Positions 9,412 to 19,239 of a DNA stretch of 64,000 bases are shown in pieces. Source of the stretch: Xanthomonas theicola (GTDB lineage: Bacteria > Pseudomonadota > Gammaproteobacteria > Xanthomonadales > Xanthomonadaceae). How positions within the stretch are numbered: position 1 is the stretch's first letter; each line of letters opens with the position of its first letter. The stretch lies in NCBI RefSeq assembly GCF_014236795.1, contig NZ_CP049017.1, forward strand, positions 1,404,001-1,468,000, in the 5' to 3' direction. Position numbers and translations under genes: made by a program. The notes beneath the pieces were generated by a model, which did no database searches, was not told where the DNA came from, and saw only the letters and a program-made list of their open reading frames with translations.

Positions 9412-11367
9412 GCGGACATCCGAACCCATGCGGGCACCTGCGCGCGGCGCGCGTTCCTGCACTACGGCGGCGCCTCGCTGGCCGCGCTGGGCCTGCTGGC
9501 GCAGGGCGAGGCGCTGGGCGCCGCGGCGCCGGCGGCGGCGCCGGAACCGGCCAGGCGGCAGCCGGCGCTGCAGTTGCGCGAGCAGCCGTTCGCGCTGGGC
9601 CAGGTGCAATTGCTCGACGGTCCGTTCCTGCAGGCGCGTGAGCGCGACCGCCGCTACCTGATGTCGATCCCCAACGATCGCCTTTTGCACAACTTCCGCC
9701 TGGCCGCGGGCCTGGACTCGCAGGCCGAGCCGCTGGGCGGCTGGGAATCGCCGCATTGCGAACTGCGCGGGCATTTCGCCGGCGGCCATTACCTGTCCGC
9801 CTGCGCATTGCTGTACGCCGCCACCAGCGATGCCGCATTGAAGGACAAGGCCGACGCGCTGGTCGCCGAACTGGCGCGCTGCCAGCGCGCGGACGGCTAC
9901 CTGAGCGCGTATCCGTCCTCGTTCTACGACCGGCTTGGCCGCGGCGAGGAGGTGTGGGTGCCGCTCTACACCGCGCACAAGATCCTGGCCGGGCACCTGG
10001 ACATGGCCCGCCATGCCGGCAACGCGCAGGCGCTGCGCAGCGCGCAGCGCTTCGCCGACTGGCTGGGCGCGTGGATGGACGGCTTCGACGACGCGCAGTG
10101 GCAGCGCATCCTCGGCGTGGAGTTCGGCGGCGTGCACGAGTCGCTGCTGGAGCTGTACCTGCTCACTGGCGATGCCAGGTACCGGCGCTGGGCCGCGCGC
10201 TACGAGCATGCCTCGCTGCTGGAACCGCTGGCGCAGCAGCGCGACGCGTTGGCCGGTCTGCACGCCAATACCCAGATCCCGAAGATCGTCGCCGCCGCGC
10301 GCGCCTACGAGATCGACGGCGACCCGCGCCAGCGCGACATCGCCAGCTTCTTCTGGCGCACGGTCAGCGGCCACCACGCCTACTGCACCGGTGGCACCAG
10401 CGACTACGAACTGTTCGGCAAGCCGGACCACTTCGCCGGGCGCCTGAGCGGGCACAGCCACGAGTGTTGCTGCAGCTACAACATGCTCAAGCTGACCCGG
10501 CACCTGTACACCTGGCAGCCGGACGCGGCGCTGATGGACTACTACGAGCGCGTGCTGTTCAACGCGCGCCTGGGCACCCAGGACGAAGCCGGCATGCTGA
10601 TGTACTTCGTGCCGATGGATGCCGGCTACTGGAAGCTCTACAACACGCCGTACGCCTCGTTCTGGTGCTGCACCGGCACCGGCGTGGAGGAGTTCGCCAA
10701 GAGCAACGACAGCATCTATTTCCGAGACGCCGCCGGCCTCACCGTCAACCTGTTCATCGCCTCGCAGCTGGACTGGGCCGAGCGCGGCCTGCGCGTCGTG
10801 CAGCGCACCCGCTTCCCGCAGCAGGAAGGCACCGCGCTGGAGTTCCAGTGCAAGCGCGCGCAACGGATGACGCTGCGCCTGCGCATCCCGTACTGGGCCA
10901 CCCAGGGCGTGCGCCTGCGCATCAACGGCAAGGCGCAGGCGGTGCAGGCGACGCCAGGCAGCTACCTGGCGCTGGAACGCCGCTTCGCCGACGGCGACCG
11001 CATCGAACTGGACCTGCCGATGGCACTGCATGCCGCGCCGTTGCCGGACGAACCCAGCCTGCAGGCGATGATGTACGGCCCGCTGGTGCTGGCCGCGCAG
11101 CTGGGCAGCGACGGCATCGATCCGGCGCAGCTGCACGTGTCCGACCAGCGCCCGTCGTTCAACAGGATCGTCGGCCGCCAGCTGCCGGCGGTGTATTTCG
11201 CGCCGGACCAGCTGTGGGCGCGCCAGCGCGAGGGCCAGGCCCAGGTGTTCGAGGCCGACGGCATCCAAGGCCCGATCACCCTGGTGCCGTTCTACCGCAT
11301 CGCCCACGAGCGGTATGCCGTCTATTGTCGAGCGAGGCCCGTATGGGAAAAGAATCCGCAATTCTGA
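9408..11367 (+). CDS. GH127 beta-L-arabinofuranosidase, apparent frameshift in the signal peptide
   Basis: About 650 aa, a full-length GH127 enzyme. Active-site signatures are present: Glu-Cys in HECCCSYNMLKLT and paired cysteines in SFWCCTGTGVEEF. The coupled ATG at 9408 is not in frame with the body. In the body frame the N-terminus reads CARRAFLHYGGASLAALG, a good twin-arginine-type export signal, but has no ATG upstream. A small indel between about 9412 and 9445 would restore ATG plus signal plus enzyme. The next in-frame starts are TTG 9574 or ATG 9661, which lose the signal. It may be a sequence error or real inactivation of export. Confidence 0.8.
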
Positions 11368-13321
11368 GCCGCCGGCGTCGCGCGTCGGCCGCGATCGTGG
11401 CGGCCTGTGCGCTGTTGTTGTGCGCGCTGCCGGCGCTGGCCGCCGAGCACATGGTCGGCGAGGTGGCCAGCCCGGATGCGACGCTGCGCGCGCAGCTGAG
11501 CGTGGACACGGCCGGCACCGCGCACTAGGCTGCGCGACGGGCGCGAGGTGCTGCTGCGCTCGCGGTTGGGCCTGGTGCGCGACGATGCCGATTTCTCCAA
11601 GGGCCTGCGCCTGCTCGCCGTGTCGCCGGTCGAGGCGGTGCGCGATCGCTACGAGCTGCTCACCGGCAAGCGGCGCATCAACGAGTACCGCGCCAACCGC
11701 CGCGTGTTCTCCTGGGGCGGCGCCGACGGCGAACGCCTGCAGATCCAATTCCAGGTCTCCAACGACGGCGTCGCGCTCCGCTACGCTTTCCCGCAGCGCG
11801 ACGTGACGATCCGCCGACTGCGCGAAGACGCCACCACGTTCCGCTTCGCCGCCGCCACGCGCGCCTGGCTGCAGCCGAGGTCGCAGGCGCAGACCGGGTT
11901 CGCCAGGACCAATCCGTCCCACGAGGAGTATTACCTGCAGGACATCGCGGTGGGCACGCCGTCGCCGCTCGCCGCCGGCTGGGTGTATCCGGCCCTGTTC
12001 CGCCACGCTGCGGACTGGGTCCTGCTCAGCGAAGGCGCGCTCGGCCGCGGCCATGCCGGCAGCCGCCTGCGCGAGGTCGCCGCCGCGCCCGGCGAATATG
12101 CGAGCGGCATGCCCGATCCGCGCGAAGTGCTGCCCGGCGGCGCGGCCAATCCGCACTTCGCGCTGCCGTGGCGCTCGCCGTGGCGCATCGTCGCGGTCGG
12201 CAGCCTGAAGACCATCGCCGAGTCCACGCTCGCCACCGACCTGGCCGATCCGCCCGCGGCCGCGCCGGTCGCGCCACCGCAGCCGCAGCCGGGCAAGGCA
12301 TCGTGGAGCTGGCCGCTGCTCGGCGACGGCGCCACCATCTTCGAGGTGCAGAAGCGCTACAGACTTCGCCGCGCGCATGGGCTGGCGTTACACCTTGATC
12401 CACGCCCTGTGGGACACGCAGATCGGCGAGGACAGGATGCGCGAGCTGATCGACTACGCGCGCGGCAAGCGGGTCGCGATCCTGCTCTGGTACAACTCGG
12501 CCGGCAGCTGGAACGATGCGCCGCAGACTCCGCGCGGGCGCATGCTGACCCACGCCAGCCACATTCGCGAGTTCGAGCGGCTCAAGGCGATGGGCGTGGC
12601 CGGGCTGAAGATCGACTTCTTCGGCGGCGACGGGCAGTCGATGATCGGCTACTACCTGGACATCCTGCAGGACGCCGCGCCGTACGGCCTGCTGCTCAAC
12701 TTCCATGGCCCCCTTGCCGCGCGGCTGGCAACGTACCTGGCCCGACCTGATGACGATGGAGGCGGTGCGCGGCCTGGAATTTGACACCTCCGAGCAGGCC
12801 AACGCCGACCAGGTGCCGGCGCATGCGGCGATGCTGCCGTTCGCGCGCAACGGTTCGACCCGATGGACTTCACCCCGCTGGCCCTGGTCAAGCTCAACGA
12901 CAAGGTGCAACGCCGCACCACGCCGGGGTTCGAGCTGGCCGAGACGGTGCTGTTCGTGTCCGGCATCGAGCATTACGCCGAGACGCCCGAGAATCTGGAA
13001 AAGGCCGCGCCGCAGGTGCGCGCGCTGCTGCGCGAACTGCCCTCGGCGTGGGACGACAGCCGCTATGTGGACGGCTATCCCGGGCGCTTGGCGGTGTTTG
13101 CGCGGCGCGGCGGCGCGCGCTGGTACGTGGCCGGCATCAACGCCGACGCGCAGCCGCGCACGCTGCGGCTCGATCTCCGCGAGCTCGGCGTCGGCGCGCG
13201 CCTGATCGTCGATGGCGACGGCCCGCTGGGCCTGGCCAGCCGCCGCATCGCCATGGGGCCGCCGCAGAGCGTCGAAGTGGCATTGCCGGCGCGCAGCGGC
13301 TTCGTGCTGCAGTTCGACTGA
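11343..13321 (+). pseudogene. GH97 alpha-glycosidase, multiply frameshifted
   Basis: The whole 659-codon length of a GH97 enzyme is present with a Sec signal (ending LPALAAEH), but the frame changes at about 11526, 12361, 12706 and 12850; the first three look like 2-nt losses and the last like a 1-nt loss. Conserved blocks can be read across frames: RINEYRANRRVFSWGGADG, MGWRYTLIHALWD, GLKIDFFGGDGQSM, GWQRTWPDLMTMEAVRG, and MDFTPLALVKLNDK. The KIDFFG aspartate resembles the retaining (alpha-galactosidase-like) branch of GH97. The start overlaps the end of the GH127 gene by 25 bp. Either decayed or affected by sequence errors. Confidence 0.82.
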
Positions 13322-13536
13322 GCGTGCCTGCTCCTGCCGCGCGCAGGGACGGGCACGGCCGCAGCAGCGCCTGCCGATGCCGGTGGCGAGGATTGCCTGG
13401 GATGGGATGCCGCAGCGTCGGCTCAGGCTGACGCTGCGCCGTTGCATCGCTGGCAGCACGGTCGCACTTGCACGCATCGGCGTCGCAGGTGCGGATGCGG
13501 CAGCATAGAATTGGCGCGCGCGACAGGAGCGCTGCC

Positions 13537-13806
13537 ATGCTGAAGATCTGGGGCCGACACAATTCGAGCAACGTGCGCAAGGTGCTGTGGTGCGCCGAGG
13601 AAATCGGCGTGGCCTGCGAATCGATCGAGGCCGGCGGCGCGTTCGGCAAGACCGACGATCCGCACTACCGGGCGATGAATCCCAACGGCCTGGTGCCGGC
13701 CATCGAGGACCGCGACGGCCTGGCGCTGTGGGAATCCAACGCCATCGTGCGCTACCTGGCCGCGCGCTATGCGCCGGGCACGCTGTACCTTGAAGATCCG
13801 GTGTAG
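13537..13806 (+). pseudogene. Glutathione S-transferase, truncated N-terminal fragment
   Basis: 89 codons start as a typical GST (MLKIWGRHNSSNVRKVLWCAEE; ESNAIVRYLAARYAPGTLY), covering only the thioredoxin-like glutathione-binding domain. The all-alpha C-terminal domain (about 120 more residues) is absent. The frame ends at EDPV-stop, immediately beside an inverted IS110-type transposase tail, so an insertion/deletion event cut the gene. Confidence 0.8.
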
Positions 13807-13809
13807 GAG

Positions 13810-13946
13810 TCAACTGTCATGCAGAAGCGAGCGTAGGAGGCGCGTAGTCGCTCGATCGCGCGCGATGGCCTTGAGCCACCGCAGGTATTTGTGCAGGCAC
13901 GCGACGATGGCGACTTTGGTGGGTTTGCCTGCGGCAATCAGGCGAG
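13810..13946 (-). mobile_element. IS110-family transposase C-terminal remnant
   Basis: Reading leftward, about 45 codons encode AARLIAAGKPTKVAIVACLH followed by KYLRWLKAIARD and a stop. The GKPxKVAxVACxxK block is the hallmark C-terminal part of IS110/IS116 transposases. Nothing else of the element remains: the GST gene is on one side and the DUF2798 gene on the other. The element probably inserted into the GST gene and was then mostly deleted with the GST 3' end. Confidence 0.7.
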
Positions 13947-13986
13947 CGGCTCCGGGTGGCCTCGGGCCATCAGCCGCGACAGGAAC

Positions 13987-14298
13987 TCACCGGCAAGCCC
14001 GCCATCGCCACGCTCCCTTCATGATCAGCTTGGTGCAGGCACGGCCCCCGAAAGGCACTTGCCACGGCGCATGCACCGTCGACGCCACCAGCCGCACCAC
14101 CAGGATGCAGCACAACGCGGTCGGCATCGCCAGCCGGTAGGCGCCGAGCACACGCTGCAGATAGTCCCCGCCGAGCCCGGCATTGGCCGCGGTGATCACC
14201 AGGCACATCAGCACGGCCATGATCGCGGCCATGTAGAAGGCGAACACGAACGGGGTGGCGCGTACCCCCAGCTTCAGGCGGCGCGGCGATGTCGCAAT
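13987..14298 (-). CDS. DUF2798 family small membrane protein, start uncertain
   Basis: Reads RRLKLGVRATPFVFAFYMAA, then MAVLMCLVITAANAGLGGDY and LAMPTALCCILVVRLV: two hydrophobic helices as in DUF2798 proteins. No ATG is in frame near the expected start; the ATG at 14305 is off by one base, so the first codons are probably frameshifted (ATT at 14298 is the nearest in-frame alternative start). The normal C-terminus is replaced by an unrelated tail next to the IS110 remnant. It is divergent from a LysR gene that would normally control it. Function unknown. Confidence 0.6.
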   Translation of the reverse strand: MATSPRRLKLGVRATPFVFAFYMAAIMAVLMCLVITAANAGLGGDYLQRVLGAYRLAMPTALCCILVVRLVASTVHAPWQVPFGGRACTKLIMKGAWRWRACR

Positions 14299-14448
14299 CC
14301 TGCATGGGCGATGCCTCGGTGGTCGTTGCCGGCCGGACGGCTCGGGAGGCGGTACGTTAGCAAGCCGATCGCAGGGCCAGGAGGCGCGTGCGGCTTGCGA
14401 CTTTGTAAACGGTAACTTACGAATGCATCGCGTATACCGGCTTGCGTA

Positions 14449-15060
14449 GTGAACATCCTCCAGTCCATCCGCAGTTTCATCCACACCGCCGAGGCCGGCA
14501 GCGGCGCCGGCGGCGCCAGGACCTTGGGCGTGAGCAGGGCGGCGGTGAGCCAGAACATCGCGCGGCTGGAGGCGCACCTGGGCGTGCGCCTGCTCAACCG
14601 CACCACGCGCAGCCTGGCGTCGACCGAGCGCGGCGCGCTGTACCTGGAGCAGGTGCGGCAGGTGGAACTGGACCTGGAGCGCGCGCGGCAATCGGTCGCC
14701 GGCCCGCAGGCGGCGCCGGAAGGGCGCCTGCGCGTGGCCAGCACCGCCGCGTTCGGCCGGCACGTGCTGGCGCCGTTGCTGCCGTTGCTGCCGGCGCTGG
14801 CGGCGCTGGCGGCGCGGTATCCGCGCCTGTCGATCGAGCTGCTGAGCGCCGATCAGCGCGTCGCGTCGATCACGGGCAAGAGGGCGTGGACGTCGGCATC
14901 CGCATCCGCATCGAACCGCAGCTGCACGACGGCCTGGTCGCGCGCTGCATCGCCGCGGTGCCGTTCGTGTTCTGTGCCGCGCCGGGGTACCTGGCGCGTG
15001 CCGGCACGCCGACCACGCCGGAGCAATTGAAGGGCCACGCCTGCCTGCCGCCGGCATGCG
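14449..15060 (+). pseudogene. LysR-type transcriptional regulator, frameshifted and 3'-truncated
   Basis: GTG start, then MNILQSIRSFIHTAEAGSGA, RTLGVSRAAVSQNIARLEAH and LLNRTTRSLASTERGALY: the winged helix-turn-helix of LysR regulators. At about 14880 a single base appears lost; the effector domain continues in another frame (EGVDVGIRIRIEPQLHDGLV, PEQLKGHACLP) and stops matching near 15050, about 100 residues short. The gene is divergent from the DUF2798 gene. Not expected to give a functional regulator. Confidence 0.75.
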
Positions 15061-15090
15061 CGTCTCCCGGCGTAGGCTGCGTTCGCCGCG

Positions 15091-16359
15091 CTATGATCTG
15101 CCGCCGGCCACGGCCGGCACCGCATCGTGCGCGGCGGCGTGGCGCATCACCCAGTTGAACAGCGGCGTGGCCATCAGCGTGGACACGATCGCCATCAGCA
15201 CCAGGATCGAGAACAGGCCCTGCTCGATGACCCCGGCCTGCAGGCCGATGTTGATGATGATCAGCTCCATCAATCCGCGTGCGTTCATCAGCGCGCCGAT
15301 CGCCATCGCGTCGCGGTTGTTCTCGCCGCTGGCGCGTGCCGCGGCCCAGCAGGCGATGCCCTTGCCCAGGAACGAGGCCAGCAGGATCGCGCCGGCGGCG
15401 AGCAGGATCTGCGGATCCAGCAGCACGCTGAGCTGGGTCTTGAGCCCGGAGAAGGTGAAGAACATCGGCAGCAGGAACACCACAACGAACGGCTGCAGCT
15501 GCTCGCGCAGCTTCTCGGTCAGCGCGCCCTTGGGCAGGCAGGCGCCGAGCAGGAAGCCGCCGAACACCGCATGGATGCCGATCGCGTCCATCGCCCAGGC
15601 GCTGAGGCAGAACAGCATCAGCACCACCGCCAGCACGCTGGCGCTGAGCGGCTGGTCGGGGCGCACGTGGTCGGCCAGGCGCCGCAGCCAATGGCGGCCG
15701 ACCAGCAGCATGAACAGCGCATAGCCCACGCCGCCGCCGATCGCCAGGTAGGCGCTGCTCCAGCTGCCGCCGAAGCTGGCCAGCACGATGGCCAGGATGC
15801 ACCAGGCCGCAGCGTCGTCCACCGCGCCGGCGGTGAGCGCCAGGGTGCCGAGCGGACTGCCGGTGAGGCCGCGCTCGTGGATGATCCGCGCCAGCATCGG
15901 GAAGGCGGTGATGGCGATGGCCGCGCCCAGGAACAGCGAGGCTTCCAGGGTCTTGGCCTTGGCCGAGAACAGGCCCGGCGTGTGCAGCAGCCACGGCACC
16001 AGCGCGAAGGCGAGCACGAACGGCACCGCGATGCCGGCCAGCGACACGCTCATCGCGCTGCGGTAGCGCGCACGGAAATGGTCGCCGCGGAAGTCGGTGC
16101 CGACCAGGAACATGTACAGGCCCACGCCGAACTGCGCGACCACGGACAGCATGTCCAGGGTCTGCCTGGGAAACAGCGCCTGCTGCACGTCCGGCAGCAG
16201 CCAGCCGAACAGCGACGGCCCCAGCGCCACGCCGGCGATCATCTCGCCCACCACCTGCGGCTGGCCCACGCGCTTGGCGAGCAGGCCGACCAGCCGGCAT
16301 ATCAGCAGGATCGCCGCCGCCTGCAGAAAGAAATACACCGACATCTGCGGGGTGGTCAT
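15091..16359 (-). CDS. CPA2-family cation:proton antiporter
   Basis: 422 aa, about 12 hydrophobic helices, inner membrane. The N-terminus YFFLQAAAILLICRLVGLLA and the later FGGFLLGACLPKG and NARGLMELIIINIGLQAG segments match monovalent cation/proton antiporter-2 proteins (KefB/NhaP-like transport domain). No TrkA-N regulatory domain follows, so it is the short form. The transported ion (Na+ or K+) cannot be assigned. The ATG at 16359 is chosen because it precedes the first helix. The gene is intact although its neighbours on both sides are broken. Confidence 0.8.
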   Translation of the reverse strand: MTTPQMSVYFFLQAAAILLICRLVGLLAKRVGQPQVVGEMIAGVALGPSLFGWLLPDVQQALFPRQTLDMLSVVAQFGVGLYMFLVGTDFRGDHFRARYRSAMSVSLAGIAVPFVLAFALVPWLLHTPGLFSAKAKTLEASLFLGAAIAITAFPMLARIIHERGLTGSPLGTLALTAGAVDDAAAWCILAIVLASFGGSWSSAYLAIGGGVGYALFMLLVGRHWLRRLADHVRPDQPLSASVLAVVLMLFCLSAWAMDAIGIHAVFGGFLLGACLPKGALTEKLREQLQPFVVVFLLPMFFTFSGLKTQLSVLLDPQILLAAGAILLASFLGKGIACWAAARASGENNRDAMAIGALMNARGLMELIIINIGLQAGVIEQGLFSILVLMAIVSTLMATPLFNWVMRHAAAHDAVPAVAGGRS

Positions 16360-16555
16360 GGGCGCGCATCCTTGATATGTCGGCCGATGATAGGAGCGTG
16401 GCGCGGAGAAATCCACGCAGGCCGGCGCCCGGCGCGCGCGGCGGCAGGACTTTCGGCACTGACCGCCGTGCGCCGGATGCAGGGCTATGCGTGCCGGCGC
16501 GCCCGGCCATGCCGGCCAAACAGCGCGCCACCACTTGATTGCACGGGAGGGAGCG

Positions 16556-17716
16556 ATGAGCCAGGCATGGATGCGGCGGCAATGGCTGGGCCTGTCCGGC
16601 GGTGTGCTGCTGGCGGGGCTGCTGCCCGGCACGGCCACGGCGGGCGGCGCCACGGCACCCGCTGCGAAGGACGTGACCAAGAACGCCTCGGGCGCGACCG
16701 ACGCCGAGGCGCTGCACCGGCGCGCGCTGGTGCTCGACGTCAACACCCTGGCCTGGATCGGCCAGCTGGCCTCCGACGACGACAGCGACGAGCGGTTGCG
16801 CCAGGTGCGCGATTGCGGCGTGACCGCGCTGAAGACCACGCTGGGCGGCGCCGACGGCGACTTCGAGGCGGCGGTAAAGGACATTGCCGCCGCACAGGCG
16901 CTGGTCGGGAACTATCCCAGCGCTTCCTGAAAGTGCTGCAGCACGACGATCTGCAGCCGGCCAAGCGCGAAGGCCGGATCGCGCTGATCTTCTCCTTCGA
17001 ATCGGCGACGATGCTGGAGGACAGGCCCGAGCGCATCGACCTGTTGCGCCAGCTCGGCGTGCGCGTGATGCAGCTGTCCCTACCATGCCTCGCCGTTCGG
17101 CACCGGCTGTCTGGACGGCGATGCCGGCGGCGTCACCGCGCTCGGGCGCGAGGCGATCGCGTGCATGAACCGGCTCGGCGTGGCGCTGGACCCGAGCCAT
17201 GCCAATGCGCAGACCACGCGCGAGGGCATCGCGCTGTCGCAGCGCCCGCCGGTCTTCACCCATGCCGGCTACAGCGCGGTGTTCGCGCATCCGCGCAACA
17301 AGCTCGACCGCGACATGCGCGCGCTGGCCGACAAGGGCGGAATGACGGGCATCTACATGCTGCCGTTCCTGATCGAGGACAGCCGCCAGCCGCAGCTGGC
17401 CGACTACCTGCGGCACATGCGGCATGCGCTGGACGTGCGCGGCGAGGGCCATGTCGGCATCGGCACCGATTCGATGTTCTTCACGGTCACCGAGCAGGAC
17501 GTGCACGAGATGGACCTGCACATGCAGCAGCGCCGCCGCGACGGCGTCGGCGCGCCCGGCGAGAACCGCACCCCGTGCCTGCCCGACGTCGACACCGTGC
17601 GCAAGCTCGAACGCGTGGCCGACGGCCTGCTGCGCCACGGTGACGGCGCACGGGTGATCGAGAAGGTGCTGGGGCTGAACTTCGACCGGGTATTCGGCGC
17701 GATCTGGGCCGCCTGA
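16556..17716 (+). pseudogene. Membrane dipeptidase (peptidase M19), two frameshifts
   Basis: Encodes an exported M19 renal-dipeptidase-like protein (RRALVLDVNTLAWIG; TALKTTLGGADGDF; HANAQTTREGIALSQ; GHVGIGTDSMFF). The frame breaks at about 16919, where CCCC seems reduced to CCC (NYPQRFLK expected), and again at about 17083, where an extra C precedes TACCATGCC (MQLSYHASPFG expected). Both lie in C runs. The remainder is intact to a normal C-terminus, so homopolymer sequencing error is a real alternative to gene death. Confidence 0.75.
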
Positions 17717-17998
17717 CGCACGCCGCGGCAACGCCGGCGAGCGGCCCGGCCGCGTCGTTGCATGCGCCGCGCCGAAGTGTTCCAGCGGCGCGGCGCCGGA
17801 CGCATTGACCCGCTTGCGGCGCCGGTCCAGACGTGCGTCCTCGTCCACCGTAGCGCCTGCTCTCCCATGTCGCACGCATCGCTGCTGACATTGCCGAACC
17901 ACGCCCTGCGCGGCAGCGCGGGCCGGGTGCGCCTGCCTGGCGGGATGGACCGGGCCGAGCCGTAGCGCTCCGCCGCCGCCGATCCGCCGCCGCCGCCG

Positions 17999-18021
17999 AG
18001 CACCCGATGGGTGCTTTTTTT
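17999..18021 (+). terminator. Rho-independent terminator
   Basis: Stem AGCACCC-GAT-GGGTGCT followed by seven Ts. It lies about 280 bp after the dipeptidase stop and just before the ISL3 remnant; no gene is visible in 17717-17998. It may serve the dipeptidase transcript or be left over from a lost gene. Confidence 0.7.
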
Positions 18022-18023
18022 AT

Positions 18024-18700
18024 GGTTCTTCACCCAAGTCCGGGGAAGGCCGCCCTGATCTTGGGGAAGAAGGAGTGATCATCGCGGTGGCCATAGGCGA
18101 TGCGCTTGATGACCTTGATCTTGTTGTGGACGCCCTCGACCAGATGGGTGCCCAGAGGCCAGCGACAGTGCGCCAGGATGCCCAGCAGGTACGGCTCCAG
18201 CCGGCCGACGAAGACCTTCAGTGGCTCCAGGCCGCTGCGCAGGACACGAGGTTTCCAGCTCTTCCAGATCTTGCGCGCCCACGCCTGGCTGCGGCAGCGC
18301 CATCGCTGCTTGAGGTCGTCCTTGAGCAGGTAGACCGCCAGCAAGGCGCGGTTGGCTGCCAGCAGTGCGTCCAGGCCAGCCCGACCCAACGCGCCGCCTG
18401 CACGGTCGAGGTCGCCGTGCACAGCCGCGCCACGTTGTCGGCCAGCCGGCGCGTCGGGCCGGCGTGCCGATCCAGCCAATCCAGGCGCTCCGAACGCGGC
18501 CCGCCGCCCATGCAGGCCAGGCGCCACCGCGGTACCCGTCATTCCACCGCATGCTCGAACACCGGCAGGTCGCGGAGACCACGCACGCTGCAATCGTGGA
18601 TCGCGCTGACCACCTCGTGGCAACCCGAGCAACGATGCGCGGCATCGGCCTGCGGCACCAGATCCAGGATCCATCCACGGCCGTTACCCCGCTGCTCCTA
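18024..18700 (-). mobile_element. ISL3-family transposase remnant, frameshifted
   Basis: Leftward reading gives the C-terminal ISL3 transposase core: LLAVYLLKDDLKQRW, RLEPYLLGILAHCRWPLGTH, LVEGVHNKIKVIKRIAYGHR and FFPKIRAAFPGLG-stop. Upstream (rightward) the N-terminal part can be followed only by changing frame (RLDWLDRHAGPTRRLADNVA), and the start is lost. The likely terminal repeat GGTTCTTCACCCAAGTCC begins at 18024; no matching opposite end was found before 18790. Confidence 0.72.
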
Positions 18701-18785
18701 CCGCCAACCCGACACCCCATCCCCCTCCCCGCCACCCAATGGCGCAATACCATCCCCGGCAGCCTAGCGGCTGTAGCAGGCGCGC

Positions 18786-19141
18786 GATTTCTATCGGCGG
18801 CCGCAGAACCTGGACGGGCGGCTGACGCCGTCCTTCGCCCATGCGGTCAAGACCGAACTCGCCTGCGCCGAGCGCGAGAGCATCTGCCGCCTCGACCAGG
18901 ACCGGTGGACCAACGCGCAGGACGGCGCGACATCGAGGGCGCGCCACGCTTCACCCTGGTGTCGGGCGGATCCTTGGCCACCGTGCTTGAGGTGCGGATG
19001 GACTATCGGCTGGCGCTCGGTGGCGCGGGCACGGTGAAGATCGAACTGCAGCGCCGCGGCAACGGCTGCTGGGCGGTCAGCGACCTGATCTCGCCGGCCG
19101 GCGAATCGCTGTTTGCGCGGCTGTCCGACTCGCAGGAGTAA
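18786..19141 (+). pseudogene. Remnant of an unidentified small protein gene
   Basis: Two frames together read DFYRRPQNLDGRLTPSFAHA, VKTELACAERESICRLDQD, then PRFTLVSGGSLATVLEVRMD and GNGCWAVSDLISPAGESLFA, ending SDSQE-stop. The pattern resembles small DUF3828-like proteins, but this is tentative. The frame switch near 18927 looks like a duplicated GC dinucleotide. The 5' end is missing or unrecognisable beside the ISL3 remnant. Confidence 0.5.
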
Positions 19142-19152
19142 TCGCCGAACAC

Positions 19153-19183
19153 AAAAAAACCACGCCGACCTGCGTCGGCGCGG
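19153..19183 (-). terminator. Rho-independent terminator of the GH51 gene
   Basis: On the minus strand a CGCCGAC-GCAG-GTCGGCG stem is followed by TGG and seven Ts, about 60 bp beyond the stop codon of the arabinofuranosidase gene. Confidence 0.75.
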
Positions 19184-19239
19184 TTCGGACGACCTGCCCG
19201 CGCCCTGCAGCGGGCGGGTAGGCGCGAAGGCGTCCGCGA

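Noticed and set aside
8245-12378. A 1377-codon open frame on the minus strand, and several other 500-1200 codon frames opposite or alongside the sugar-transport, suf and lysAC genes
   Set aside because: Composition is dominated by Arg, Ala, Gly, Gln and His with no domain signatures. They run antisense or out of frame to genes with clear family motifs. High GC suppresses stop codons, so these are shadows.
11343-13321. Possible programmed frameshifting in the GH97 gene
   Set aside because: Four separate breaks without slippery heptamers or downstream structures, and GH97 enzymes are not known to use recoding; decay or error is simpler.
18831-19141. Independent small gene in the segment before the GH51 terminator
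   Set aside because: The readable protein changes frame near 18927 and lacks a start; treated as one remnant gene.
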